Positions 37,143-46,132 are shown, counted from the stretch's first letter. The stretch: DNA of 64,000 nt from Acetobacteraceae bacterium (GCA_027326105.1 DAHWFB010000030.1:1-64000); one strand, 5' to 3'. Numbers and translations are program-made. The notes: a model not told the origin generated them from the letters alone.

Positions 37143-37952
37143 TTGCGCGACGGCGGGCCGGCGAAGGCGGCGGATGCCGCGAAGGGTGTGGCTCCGGCGC
37201 TGCTCGCCCTGCGCGGCCTGGCCGCGCGATTCGGCGACGCGACCGTGCTCACCGACATTTCGCTCGAGGTCAGCGAAGGAGAGTTCGTCGCCATCGTCGG
37301 CGCCTCGGGCTGCGGCAAGAGCACCCTCTTCAACCTCATCGCCGGGCTGATCGCCCCCGCCGCCGGCTCGATCCGGCTCGCCGGGGCCGACATCGCGGGC
37401 AGCCCCGGCCATGTCGGCTACATGCACCAGAAGGACCTGTTGCTGCCGTGGCGGACGGTCGCCGGCAACATCGTGCTCGGCGCCGCGCTGACCCGCGGCG
37501 TGCGTGCGGCCGACCGCGCGGAGGCGGCCGCCCTCGCCGCCCGCTACGGGCTCGGCGAGTATCTCCATCACTATCCCCACGCGCTTTCGGGCGGCATGCG
37601 CCAGCGGGTGGCGCTGTTGCGCACGCTGGCCGCACACCGCGAGGTGATGCTGCTCGACGAGCCCTTCGGCGCCCTCGATTCGCAGACCCGCCTGGCGATG
37701 CAGCGCTTCCTGCTCGAAGTGTGGGCGCGGGAGCGGCGCACGGTGCTGTTCGTGACCCACGACGTGGACGAGGCGATCTTTCTCGCCGACCGGGTGGTGG
37801 TGCTGCGCCCGCGCCCGGGGCGGATCGGCGAAATCCTGCCCGTGCCGCTGGCCCGCCCGCGCGAGCTCGCGGTGCTGACCAGCGCGGAGTTCATCGCCCT
37901 CAAGCGGCGCATCCTCGAACTCCTCTACGCCCCCGCGGGGAGCGCGCGATGA
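37143..37952 (+). CDS. ABC transporter ATP-binding protein (NitT/TauT family)
   Basis: This is the ATPase of a nitrate/sulfonate/pyrimidine-type importer. The protein has Walker A VGASGCGKSTLFN, signature SGGMRQRVALLRTLA, Walker B VMLLDEPFGALDSQTR and the switch histidine in VTHDVDEAIFLADRV, all in the form seen in TauB/SsuB/ThiZ proteins. The first start is TTG 37143 (269 residues), 7 bases after the ModE-like stop. An internal GTG near 37185 just before APALLALRG is an alternative. The permease ATG overlaps its stop. Confidence 0.9.
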   Translation: MRDGGPAKAADAAKGVAPALLALRGLAARFGDATVLTDISLEVSEGEFVAIVGASGCGKSTLFNLIAGLIAPAAGSIRLAGADIAGSPGHVGYMHQKDLLLPWRTVAGNIVLGAALTRGVRAADRAEAAALAARYGLGEYLHHYPHALSGGMRQRVALLRTLAAHREVMLLDEPFGALDSQTRLAMQRFLLEVWARERRTVLFVTHDVDEAIFLADRVVVLRPRPGRIGEILPVPLARPRELAVLTSAEFIALKRRILELLYAPAGSAR

Positions 37953-38782
37953 GCGGGCGGCGGCTCTGGCGCGGCCTGGCCGCCGCGGCCGCGGCGCTCG
38001 CGCTCGCGCTCGCGCTCTGGCAGGGGGCGATCTCGGTGCTCGCTCTGCCGCCCTACGTGCTGCCCTCCCCGGCGGCGACCTTCGCCGCGATCGGCGCCCA
38101 CTGGCCGCGGCTTTCCGCGCTCGCGCTGCAGACCCTGGCCGAGACCGGCTGGGGCTATCTGCTGGGCGCTGCCATCGGCTTCGCGCTGGCGGTGGCGATG
38201 GGGCAGGTGCGGCTGGTGCGCGAGCTGCTCTATCCCATCCTCATCACCTCGCAGGCGGTGCCGATCGTCGCCATCGCCGCGCCGCTGGTGATCGTGTTCG
38301 GGTTCGGGCTGGTGCCGAAACTCATCATCGTGGCCTGGATCGTGTTCTTCCCGGTGGTGGTCAACGTGCTCGACGGGCTGGCCGCGGTGGATGCCGACAT
38401 GGTCAATCTGGCCCGGGTGATGGGCGCCGGCGCCTGGCGCAGCTTCCTCGTGGTGCGGCTGCCGGCCACCGTCTCGCCGCTGTTCTCGGGTCTCAAGATC
38501 GGCGCCACCTACGCGGTGACCGGGGCGGTGATCGGGGAATGGACCGCCTCCTCCTCGGTCGGGCTCGGCACCTATCTGCTCACCGCCAACGCGCGGCTCG
38601 ACATCGCCGGCGTCTATGCGGCGACGCTGCTCTTGACTGCGATCGGCATCTCCTCCTTCGTGCTGGTGCAAGCGCTGGAGGCGCTCTTGACCCCCTGGCG
38701 CCATCGCGCCACCGCGCCGCGCTGGTGGCGGGGCGCGGAGGTCGGGGCGGACGGTCGCAACGAGGCAGGAGGACGAGAATGA
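37949..38782 (+). CDS. ABC transporter permease (NitT/TauT family)
   Basis: The 277-residue inner-membrane protein has six predicted helices and the family loop VDADMVNLARVMGAGAWRSF that contacts the ATPase. The LPPYVLPSPAATFAAI start region and KIGATYAVTGAVIGEW segment are typical for SsuC/ThiX-type permeases. It overlaps both neighbours by 4 bases (ATGA), so ATPase, permease and binding protein are translationally coupled. Confidence 0.9.
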   Translation: MSGRRLWRGLAAAAAALALALALWQGAISVLALPPYVLPSPAATFAAIGAHWPRLSALALQTLAETGWGYLLGAAIGFALAVAMGQVRLVRELLYPILITSQAVPIVAIAAPLVIVFGFGLVPKLIIVAWIVFFPVVVNVLDGLAAVDADMVNLARVMGAGAWRSFLVVRLPATVSPLFSGLKIGATYAVTGAVIGEWTASSSVGLGTYLLTANARLDIAGVYAATLLLTAIGISSFVLVQALEALLTPWRHRATAPRWWRGAEVGADGRNEAGGRE

Positions 38783-39795
38783 GAACCACAGGAATGGGCC
38801 GCGCGCTGGCCCGGCTCGGGCGATCCGCCGCGGTCGCGGCGCTGGGCACGGCGCTGGGCGCGGCCGCACTTCTCGGCGGCGGCGGGGCGGCGCGGGCGGC
38901 GACCACCATCCGCTTCGTCTATGACTGGCCGAGTGCGGATTTCCTGCTCACCCCGATCGCGGTCGCGCAGTCTCGCGGCTACTACAAGGCGGCCGGGATC
39001 AAGACCGCGGTCGCCTTCCCGCCCAATACCGAAACCACCGCGCGCGTGCTCGCCTCGGGTGCCGCCGACGTCGGCTTCGAAGGCTCGACCGACATCGCCT
39101 TCGCCGCCGCCCACGGCCTGCCCATCATCTCGGTGGGGGCCTTCACCCAGGGCAACAACTGGTGCCTGGTCGGCCGGCCGGGCGAGAAGATCGATCTCCA
39201 TCATCTCGCCGGCAAGTCGATCGCGGTGTTCACCGATTCCTGGACCAAGGCGATGATGCCCTTCGTGCTGAAGGCGGCGGGACTGAAGGAGAGCCAGATC
39301 CGCCCGGTCATCGCGACCGACGACGACATCACCATGCTGCTCGCGAAAAAGGTCGATATCGCCACCAATACCGCCAACTATGCGGTGCCGGAGGTGGTCG
39401 GCGCGGTGCACCAGCAGCCGACCCTGGTCTGCGCCCCGGCATTCGGCGCGCCCGACGTGCCGGTGTGGGTGTTCACCGCGCGCACCGCCTGGGCCAAGTC
39501 CCATCCCGCGCTGCTGCGCAAGTGGCTGGCGGCGACCGGCAAGGGCATGGCCTGGAGCGTCGCCCATCCCCGCAAGGCGGTGGCGATCCTGGCCAAGCTC
39601 TATCCGGCGACGGGGGATGTCTCCTACAGCCTGATCGGCTGGCAGGAGACCGCGCCGCTGCTCAAGGGCAAGCGGGGCCTGCTGTTCCAGGACGCGGCGC
39701 AGTGGACGGGGCTCGCCCAGGCGCTGAAGAACACCGGCCAGATCCCGGCGGTGCTGCCGGCCGCAACCTATTTCACCAACGCCTATCTCCGCTAG
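38779..39795 (+). CDS. NMT1/THI5-type ABC substrate-binding protein
   Basis: The 338-residue precursor has an N-terminal signal peptide (hydrophobic core around AVAALGTALGAAALLGGGGA, cleavage near ARA-ATT). The mature domain starts TTIRFVYDWPSADFLLTPIAVAQSRGYYKAAGI. That arrangement, with an early aromatic-rich ligand loop and FEGSTDIAFAAAHGLP, matches the NMT1/THI5 group, whose members bind pyrimidines, riboflavin precursors, sulfonates or similar small molecules. The nucleoside hydrolase that follows on the same strand after 46 bases suggests a nucleobase- or pyrimidine-related ligand. Confidence 0.85.
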   Translation: MRTTGMGRALARLGRSAAVAALGTALGAAALLGGGGAARAATTIRFVYDWPSADFLLTPIAVAQSRGYYKAAGIKTAVAFPPNTETTARVLASGAADVGFEGSTDIAFAAAHGLPIISVGAFTQGNNWCLVGRPGEKIDLHHLAGKSIAVFTDSWTKAMMPFVLKAAGLKESQIRPVIATDDDITMLLAKKVDIATNTANYAVPEVVGAVHQQPTLVCAPAFGAPDVPVWVFTARTAWAKSHPALLRKWLAATGKGMAWSVAHPRKAVAILAKLYPATGDVSYSLIGWQETAPLLKGKRGLLFQDAAQWTGLAQALKNTGQIPAVLPAATYFTNAYLR

Positions 39796-39841
39796 GCGAG
39801 CGGCGCGGGAGCAGGCGGGCGGCAAGGGCGACCGGGCGGCG

Positions 39842-40795
39842 ATGGCCCAGGCGCTGGTCATCGACACCGACCCCGGGATCGACGACGCGCTCGCCATCCT
39901 GCTCGCACTCGCCAGCCCCGAGGTCGATGTCCGTGCGCTGAGCACGGTCTCGGGCAACGTCGGGCTGGCGCAGGCGAGCGCCAATGCGCGGGCGGTGCTC
40001 GCGCTCGCCGGGCGGAGCGAAATTCCGGTCTCGCCCGGCGCCGCCCGGCCGCTGCACCGCGCCCCCGCGCACGCCGAGGCAGTGCACGGAGACGACGGGC
40101 TGGGTGGGGCGCCGCTGCCCCGGCCCGGCCCGCGGGCAGACGAAATTCCCGCGCTGGCGCAATGGGAGGCGCTCACCGAAGCACCCGGGCGGGTCGCGCT
40201 CGCTGCCATCGGGCCGCTCACCAACCTCGCCGCCTTCACCCGCCGCTTCCCCGCGCGGGTGGGGGCGTTCGCACGCGTGGTGGCGATGGGCGGGGGCTGG
40301 GGCGTCGGCAACGTGACCGCGACGGCGGAGTTCAACGCCTGGGTCGACCCCGAGGCGATGGCCGAAGTGCTGGCGAGCGGCCTGCGGCCCGATCTCCTCG
40401 CCCTGGAAACGACGCGCCAGGCCCGGCTGGGTGAGCGCGAGATCGCCCGCCTGCGCGCGGGCGGGCCGGTTGGCGCGCAGGCCGCGGCCTGGCTCGCGGC
40501 CGGGCGCCGCGCCGACGGTTGCAGCGCTCCGATCCACGACGCGGTGGCGATCGCCGCCCTCGTCCGGCCCGCGCTGGTCTCGTTCCGGGAGGTGCGGGTG
40601 GAGGTCGATTGCGGCGAGGAGCGCCGTGGCGAGACGCGGATTTCCACCACCGGCCCGCCCAACGCCCGCATCGCGGTGGGCTTCGACCGCGCGGGATTCG
40701 CCGCGCTGCTGGCGGACCGGCTCGCCGCGGCCGGGCGGCGCGCCGACGCCGGCCCGGACGACCCCGGCCGGCAGGACGGCTCAACCCGCCGTTAA
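39842..40795 (+). CDS. Nucleoside hydrolase (IU-NH family)
   Basis: Nucleoside hydrolases split ribonucleosides into base and ribose. The 317-residue protein has the calcium-binding motif DTDPGIDDALAILLAL near the N-terminus, the HGDDGLGG loop, AIGPLTNLAAF and the MGGGWGVGNVTATAEFNAWVDPEA segment of the active site. The conserved DAVAIAALV helix follows. The histidine of the pyrimidine-preferring group appears as PIHDAVA. The C-terminal 20 residues are charged and probably disordered. It lies behind the ABC importer and may process the imported compound or its products. Confidence 0.92.
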   Translation: MAQALVIDTDPGIDDALAILLALASPEVDVRALSTVSGNVGLAQASANARAVLALAGRSEIPVSPGAARPLHRAPAHAEAVHGDDGLGGAPLPRPGPRADEIPALAQWEALTEAPGRVALAAIGPLTNLAAFTRRFPARVGAFARVVAMGGGWGVGNVTATAEFNAWVDPEAMAEVLASGLRPDLLALETTRQARLGEREIARLRAGGPVGAQAAAWLAAGRRADGCSAPIHDAVAIAALVRPALVSFREVRVEVDCGEERRGETRISTTGPPNARIAVGFDRAGFAALLADRLAAAGRRADAGPDDPGRQDGSTRR

Positions 40796-40816
40796 GGCGG
40801 CTCGTGCGATGCTGCG

Positions 40817-40850
40817 CCGATGAGGGTCGTGGGCCGATGAGGGTCGTGGT
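40817..40850 (+). repeat. 17-base tandem duplication at a gene start
   Basis: ccgatgagggtcgtggg (40817-40833) is followed directly by a copy with one change at the last base (40834-40850). Each copy contains an ATG. The first ATG (40820) opens a six-codon frame, MRVVGR, whose TGA overlaps the second ATG (40837), the start of the next gene. The unit is not a multiple of three, so only the second ATG leads into the long frame. Confidence 0.85.
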
Positions 40851-41610
40851 CGGGTATTTCGGGCTCACCCGCTCGCTGCGGTTCACCGCCCCGGCGATCC
40901 GCGGCAACATCCTGGCGCCGCTGCGCCAGCACGGATTCGACATCCTGCAGGTCGGCCATTTCAATCTCCCCGAACGGATCGACAATCCCCGATCGGGCGA
41001 GGCGGGAATCGTTCCCGACCGGGGCGAGGCCGCGCTCCTCGATCTCGACCTCTGCTGGATCGAACCGCAGCGCGATGGCGCGATCGCCCGCGAATACGAG
41101 CTCGCCAGCGCCTTTCCCGACGCTTTCGCAGACGGGTATGCGAGCCTGCGCAATCTCTGCCACCAGTTGCGCAGCCTCGATCGTCTGTGGTCGCTGATCA
41201 CGCTCGCCGCCCCCGATCCCGCGGACCTCGTGATCTTCCTGCGCCCGGATCTGCTGTATCTCGACCGTCTCGATCCGCCGACCACGCTCGCGCCGCTGCT
41301 CGCGGACGCCTGCGATCTCGTGGTGCCGTCGTGGCAGGGCTGGGGCGGCATCAACGACCGCTTCGCGTTCGCCACCGCCGCGGCCGCCGGGATCTACGCC
41401 TCGCGCTGGCGCTGCCTCGTCGATGCCTGCCTCGACATGGGCTTCCTGCACGCCGAGCACTTCCTCCGCCAGGTCGTCGAACGCGCCGGCTTGCGCACGG
41501 TGACGACGGAACTGCGCGCGGTGCGGGTGCGGGCAGACGGACGAATTTCGGGGAACGACGCGACGATGCTCGCCGCGGCCGGGCCGCCCGCGCTCGCCCC
41601 CGCCGAGTGA
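40837..41610 (+). CDS. Unrecognised protein, possibly glycosyltransferase-like
   Basis: I cannot name a family with confidence for this 257-residue protein. It starts MRVVVGYFGLTRSLRFTAPA, a pattern resembling bacterial proteins often placed beside FkbM methyltransferases and sugar-transfer enzymes. A segment LVIFLRPDLLYLDRLDPP has an aspartate pattern similar to the nucleotide-sugar (DXD-like) site of GT-A folds, followed by CDLVVPSWQGWGGINDRFAFAT. There is no signal peptide or membrane helix. The start is fixed by the tandem duplication. The next gene, an FkbM methyltransferase, follows after 25 bases, so the pair may modify a glycan together. Confidence 0.65.
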   Translation: MRVVVGYFGLTRSLRFTAPAIRGNILAPLRQHGFDILQVGHFNLPERIDNPRSGEAGIVPDRGEAALLDLDLCWIEPQRDGAIAREYELASAFPDAFADGYASLRNLCHQLRSLDRLWSLITLAAPDPADLVIFLRPDLLYLDRLDPPTTLAPLLADACDLVVPSWQGWGGINDRFAFATAAAAGIYASRWRCLVDACLDMGFLHAEHFLRQVVERAGLRTVTTELRAVRVRADGRISGNDATMLAAAGPPALAPAE

Positions 41611-41635
41611 CGCAACAGGGAGCACCGCCGATCCG

Positions 41636-42613
41636 ATGGACACCAACGTCTCCTCCGCGGCAGACGCCGCCGACAGCATCGTCCGGACCTGCCAATGGAC
41701 CGTGGCCGGACTGGTTGCGGAAGTCCCGACGCGGCACGGGGTCATGGCGGTGTTTCGCCACGACAGCGGAGCACTGACCTTTTCCCTCGCCCGCTACGGC
41801 GAGTGGGCGGAAAACGAGATCGCCTTCCTGCGCCGGTTCATTCCCGCCGGCGGCGTCGTTCTCGACGTCGGCGCCTACATCGGAACCCACAGTCTCGCCT
41901 TCGCCGCGGCGGTGGGACCGGGTGGCCGCGTGATCGCGTTCGAAGCGCAGCCGGATTCCTTCGCCCTGCTGGTCAACAACCTCGCGGTGAACGGGGCGGA
42001 GACGGTGGAGGCGCGGCTCGGCGCGGTCGGGGCCCCCGGCGGGTCCGCCACCCTCGCGCTGCCCGCGATCGACATCCGCAGCCCGCGCAGCTTCGGCAGC
42101 GCGGCGCTCGCCGACGCGCCCGCCACGGACCCGGGCCCGAGTGTGGTCGTGCCGGCGATCTCTCTCGACCAGCTCGGGCTCGAACGCTGCGATCTGGTGA
42201 AGATCGATGCCGAGGGGATGGAATCCGCGGTGCTGGAAGGGGCGATCGGGCTCCTCGGCAAGACGCAGCCGATCGTCTATGCCGAGTGCAACAGCGTCGA
42301 TGCCGGCGCGCGGACGATCGCCTGGCTCCGCGAGGCCGGGATGGCGGTGCATCTGCACATCGTGGACGCGTTCAATCCGGACAACTGGCGCGGCTGCCCG
42401 CAGGATGGATTCCACGGCGCGCGGGAGGTTGCGCTGGTGGGCGTGCCCGGCGCGCGCCGGCCTCTGCTCGCGCACTTCCGGCCGCGCGCCGTCGAACGGT
42501 TCCTGCCGGTCGAGACGCTCGATGACCTGGTCGTCGGCATGATGCTCAAGCCGCAATACGCGGCGGAAGTACTGCACCGGACCCCGGCGTTTCGGGAAGT
42601 CGCGGGCGCCTGA
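41636..42613 (+). CDS. FkbM family methyltransferase
   Basis: The 325-residue protein has the FkbM-type SAM-binding core: VVLDVGAYIGTHSLAFA (motif I), VIAFEAQPDSFALLVNNLAVN (motif II) and the diagnostic DLVKIDAEGMESAVLEGA segment. Members O-methylate sugars or polyketides. The C-terminal 80 residues, including NPDNWRGCPQDGFHGAREVALV, are an extension likely to bind the substrate. Only 3 bases separate its stop from the stop of the convergent glycosyltransferase-9-like gene. Neighbours suggest a carbohydrate target, but this is inference. Confidence 0.88.
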   Translation: MDTNVSSAADAADSIVRTCQWTVAGLVAEVPTRHGVMAVFRHDSGALTFSLARYGEWAENEIAFLRRFIPAGGVVLDVGAYIGTHSLAFAAAVGPGGRVIAFEAQPDSFALLVNNLAVNGAETVEARLGAVGAPGGSATLALPAIDIRSPRSFGSAALADAPATDPGPSVVVPAISLDQLGLERCDLVKIDAEGMESAVLEGAIGLLGKTQPIVYAECNSVDAGARTIAWLREAGMAVHLHIVDAFNPDNWRGCPQDGFHGAREVALVGVPGARRPLLAHFRPRAVERFLPVETLDDLVVGMMLKPQYAAEVLHRTPAFREVAGA

Positions 42614-42616
42614 GGG

Positions 42617-43483
42617 TCACCCCGCCAAGGCCGGGGACAGCAGCGCATCGGTCTCGCGCCAGACCTGATCAACGCCGATCGCCTCCGGGGCGGCACGCAG
42701 GATGCGCGCGCGCGGGTTCGCCACCAGCGCAGGGGCGAGCAGCGCGGGATAGAGCAGCACATGCCGCGCCACCGCGCCGAAATGGGCGAGGTGGGAGATG
42801 CCGTTGTCGATCGAAATCACCGCCGCCGCCGCGCGCAGCAGCCCGAGCACCTCGGGAAGCGCGAGCCCGGGCAGAGGCATCGGGCCGGCGGCCGCGTAGG
42901 GCGACATGTCGTCGTCCGCACCGCCGATCACGTAGAGCGGCAAGTCGGGATGGCACCGGGCGAGCCGATCCGCTAGCGCCAGCCAGCGGTCGGTCGGCCA
43001 GACCTTGTACCAGCCGTTCGCCGAACCGCTGAACGGGCTGAGTACGATGCCGGCAGGCAAACCGATATCCTCGGCAGCGAGTGGCAGTGCTTCGGGGAGC
43101 GCGGGCAGCGGAAGGCCGAGATGGCGGCAGAACCCCGCCGCCATGTGTTCGTCCGCCTGGTTCGCGTCCTGATACACGCGCTGGATGTCGAGGCGGAACT
43201 CGAGCAGCGGGTTGCCGGCCGGGGCTGGCTCGAAACGCAGCGGAAGGTGGCGCAGGAGTGGCGCGACCGCGGGACAGAAGGCGCCGCGGACCGCAACCTC
43301 GCGCCCCAGCAGCCCGGCCAGGGCGAGCAGTGCGGGAAGGGTGCAGAGACTGTCGCCGATCTTCGCCTCGCGGTGGACCACCGTCGCGACCGGCGTGGCG
43401 GCGCGCAGGAGCCGCGCCAGCGGGGCCCCGGGCTCTCGGGCGGCAACCTGGGCGGTCGCGGTGGGGAGGCCGGCTCCATCCAT
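42617..43483 (-). CDS. Glycosyltransferase family 9-like protein
   Basis: The 288-residue protein resembles the heptosyltransferase (GT9) fold. It has an early KIGDSLCTLPALLAL segment like the phosphate/nucleotide-binding start of WaaC/WaaF, and a middle IVLSPFSGSANGWYKVWPTDRWLALADRLA motif. The closing AAAVISIDNGISHLAHF region corresponds to the nucleotide-sugar site (normally DTGxxH, here DNGISH). It is shorter than LPS heptosyltransferases (about 340) and lacks some N-terminal sequence, so the exact sugar is unknown. It converges on the FkbM gene. Confidence 0.78.
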   Translation of the reverse strand: MDGAGLPTATAQVAAREPGAPLARLLRAATPVATVVHREAKIGDSLCTLPALLALAGLLGREVAVRGAFCPAVAPLLRHLPLRFEPAPAGNPLLEFRLDIQRVYQDANQADEHMAAGFCRHLGLPLPALPEALPLAAEDIGLPAGIVLSPFSGSANGWYKVWPTDRWLALADRLARCHPDLPLYVIGGADDDMSPYAAAGPMPLPGLALPEVLGLLRAAAAVISIDNGISHLAHFGAVARHVLLYPALLAPALVANPRARILRAAPEAIGVDQVWRETDALLSPALAG

Positions 43484-43572
43484 GACCGGATGCTGGCAGC
43501 CGCCGGTGAACGCTTCGCTAACCCGGCGCGCGAGCGCGAACGCGCCCCGCCCGGCAACCCGCCCGCGGGCGG

Positions 43573-44553
43573 TCAGCCCTCCGGGGTCGGCGCGTGGGCA
43601 GCGAGCAGCCCTTCGGCCTTCAGCGCGGCCCAGAAGGCGCCTGGAATGGGGCTCGCGAACAGGGTGACGTTCTCACGCAGTTCGGCCGCATTGCGCGCGC
43701 CGGGGATGACCGCGACCACCACCGGGTGGGCGGCGCAGAATTGCAGCGCCGCGGCCTTGATGGAGACGCCGAAGCGCGCGCACACCGCCCCGATGCGCCG
43801 CACCCGCGCCACCATCTCCGCCGGCGCCGCGGCATAGTCGAAGGTGGTGCCGCCGGCGAGCAGGCCGGAGTTGTACGGCCCGCCGATCACCACCCCCACC
43901 CCGCGCGCCGCGCAGGCCGGAAACAGCGTGTCGAGTGCGGCGGTGTCCAGCATCGTATAGCGCCCGGCGAGGAGGAACAGGTCGGGGTCGGCGTGTTCGA
44001 GCGCGAGCAGACAGGGTTCGACCTGGTTGACGCCGAGCCCCCAGGCCCCGATCACCCCGGCCCGGCGCAGGTCGGCGAGCGCGGGCGCGGCGCCGGCCAT
44101 CGCCTCCGCGTGGCGGGCACGCCAGTCCGCACCATGGGTATATTCGTCGGGGTCGTGGAGGAAGGCGACGTCGATCCGGCTCATGCCGAGGCGCTGGCAA
44201 CTGTCTTCGACCGAGCGCTGCGCGCCGGCGGCAGAATAGTCGAAACGGACCCGGAACGGAAGCCTACCCACGAACCCGTGCTGCTCGGCCGGCGCGGAGG
44301 GGTCGGGGACAAGGATGCGCCCGACCTTGCTCGACAGCACGAATGCGCCGCGCGGGCGGGCGCGCAGTGCGGCGCCGAAGCGGTGCTCGGAGAGGCCGAG
44401 GCCGTAGAGCGGCGCGGTGTCGTAGTAGCGCAGACCGCACTCCCACGCGGCATCGAGCACCGCCCGCGCCTCCGCCTCTGCGATCGCCGCGAACAGGTTG
44501 CCGAGCGGTGCGCCGCCGAAGCCGAGCCCGCGCGGGAGATCGAAGCAGCTCAT
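43573..44553 (-). CDS. Aldo/keto reductase
   Basis: The 326-residue TIM-barrel oxidoreductase has the AKR signatures: LRYYDTAPLYGLGLSEHRFG with the catalytic tyrosine, LSSKVGR with the catalytic lysine, the DVAFLHDPDEYTH segment and C-terminal NADP-binding residues. The pattern is closest to the D-threo-aldose/L-fucose 1-dehydrogenase and pyridoxal dehydrogenase group, which oxidise sugars or pyridoxal. The frame is open upstream, but ATG 44553 gives the normal N-terminus (FDLPRGLGFGGAPLGNLF). It follows ppx at some distance on the same strand, and the true substrate is not evident. Confidence 0.86.
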   Translation of the reverse strand: MSCFDLPRGLGFGGAPLGNLFAAIAEAEARAVLDAAWECGLRYYDTAPLYGLGLSEHRFGAALRARPRGAFVLSSKVGRILVPDPSAPAEQHGFVGRLPFRVRFDYSAAGAQRSVEDSCQRLGMSRIDVAFLHDPDEYTHGADWRARHAEAMAGAAPALADLRRAGVIGAWGLGVNQVEPCLLALEHADPDLFLLAGRYTMLDTAALDTLFPACAARGVGVVIGGPYNSGLLAGGTTFDYAAAPAEMVARVRRIGAVCARFGVSIKAAALQFCAAHPVVVAVIPGARNAAELRENVTLFASPIPGAFWAALKAEGLLAAHAPTPEG

Positions 44554-44630
44554 CGCAGCCGGCCCTTCACCGCAGTATCGCTCCTGCCCATCGCCGCTTC
44601 TCCCCTGCTCACTGCCCCCGGTCCGCCGCT

Positions 44631-46124
44631 TCAGGCGGCGACCTCGGCGAGCGGCTCCTTGCCCAGTGCCTCGGCGAGCGTGGCGAGGCGGCGGATCACG
44701 CTCTCCCCGGCGAATACGCCGCTGCCCTCGGCGAGCCGCAGCACCAGATGCCCGTCGCGCACCACGAGGGCGGTGCCGGCGAGCAGGTCGGGCGTGCCGG
44801 CCGAGAGCGTATAGGCCAGGCGCAGGCCCCAGCCCAGCGCCACCGCCCGGCTCGCCGCCACCATGTCGAGCAGGAGGCGGGCCGGAGCGAGAAACGGCGC
44901 ATCGGGCTCGGCCTCGTAGCGCAGCGCGAGGGTGAGGGCGAGGAAGGCGCGGGCGTGATGGTCGAGCCCGATGCCGGGCTGGCGGAGAACCCGCAGGAAG
45001 GACTGCTCGGCGCGGTACTCCGGGTGCTCGTGGCTGCCGATGTCGGAAAGCCAGCAGGCGGCGAGCCGCAGCCGCGCTTCCTCGGCGCTCTCGCGCGGAA
45101 AGAGGGGCGCGGTCCACTCGAACAGCGCCGGCGGCAGGGTGGGATCGCGGCCGAGCCTGCCCGCCATCTCCCGCCCGGCGGCCAGCAGCGGGTCCTCGGC
45201 GCGCAGATCGGGGGGCATCAGCGCCATGAACCAGCCCTCGCGCAGCCCGTTGGCGCTGAACACGACCCGGCGCACCCCGCTCGCCCGCAACAGACGGCGC
45301 AGCACCACGGCGGCGAAGGGCAGATCCTCGATCCGCCGGCGCGGCACCGCGGGCAGCCGCTCGATCGTCCGCCGCGGCGCCTGGGCGATCATCCCGGCGA
45401 GGTCGCGGGCCTCCTCGCGGGAGATGGTATAGTGATGGACCATGGCGAGCGGGTAGCCGGTCTGCGCCATGTGGATGCGCGCCAGCGCCCGCCAGGCGCC
45501 GCCGACCAGGTAGAGATCGCGCCCGCCGGTCTGCCCCACCCAGCCCACGCCTGCGAGTTCGCCCTCGACGATCGCCCGCGCCTTGGCGGGGTCACCGCCC
45601 GCCCGCTCGGCCAGCCGGATCACCCCGAGCGGCAGCGTCGCAACCGGGCCGATGATGCCGCGATCGATGCGGACCAGTTCGAGCGAGCCGCCGCCGATGT
45701 CGGCGAGCAGCCCGTCGGCGGCGGGAATGCCGCTCAGCACGCCCTCCGCCGAAAGCCGCGCTTCGACCTCGCCGGCGAGCACGCGGATCGGCGTGTCGGC
45801 CATGCGCCGCCCCAGTTCGGCGACGAATTCCGCCCCGTTCGCCGCTTCCCGCACCGCGGCGGTCGCCAGCACCTCGAACGGCGCGGCGCCCATCGCCTCC
45901 GCGACCGCCCGGTAGCGGCCCATCACGGTGAGCGCCTGGGCCATGCCCTCGGGGTTCAGCCGCCCGCTCTCCTGCAATCCACGCCCGAGGCGCAGCACCG
46001 CCTTCTCGTTGAAGATGGCGATCGGGTTGCGGGTGTCGCCCTCGAAAACGACGAGGCGGACCGAGTTGGAACCGAGATCGACGACGGCACGGCGGGGAGC
46101 GTCCGAGCGCGGGCGGTAGGGCAT
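44631..46124 (-). CDS. ppx: Exopolyphosphatase/pppGpp phosphohydrolase family protein
   Basis: Ppx removes terminal phosphates from polyphosphate, and some members hydrolyse pppGpp. The 497-residue protein has the ASKHA-fold motifs AVVDLGSNSVRLVVFEG and LLADIGGGSLELVRI, the TAAVREAANG segment and a C-terminal helical domain with HD-like residues (SDIGSHEHPEYRAEQ). The length matches proteobacterial Ppx/GppA. It starts 8 bases after the ppk stop on the same strand, so polyphosphate synthesis and breakdown genes form one operon. Confidence 0.93.
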   Translation of the reverse strand: MPYRPRSDAPRRAVVDLGSNSVRLVVFEGDTRNPIAIFNEKAVLRLGRGLQESGRLNPEGMAQALTVMGRYRAVAEAMGAAPFEVLATAAVREAANGAEFVAELGRRMADTPIRVLAGEVEARLSAEGVLSGIPAADGLLADIGGGSLELVRIDRGIIGPVATLPLGVIRLAERAGGDPAKARAIVEGELAGVGWVGQTGGRDLYLVGGAWRALARIHMAQTGYPLAMVHHYTISREEARDLAGMIAQAPRRTIERLPAVPRRRIEDLPFAAVVLRRLLRASGVRRVVFSANGLREGWFMALMPPDLRAEDPLLAAGREMAGRLGRDPTLPPALFEWTAPLFPRESAEEARLRLAACWLSDIGSHEHPEYRAEQSFLRVLRQPGIGLDHHARAFLALTLALRYEAEPDAPFLAPARLLLDMVAASRAVALGWGLRLAYTLSAGTPDLLAGTALVVRDGHLVLRLAEGSGVFAGESVIRRLATLAEALGKEPLAEVAA

Positions 46125-46132
46125 CGGTGTGC

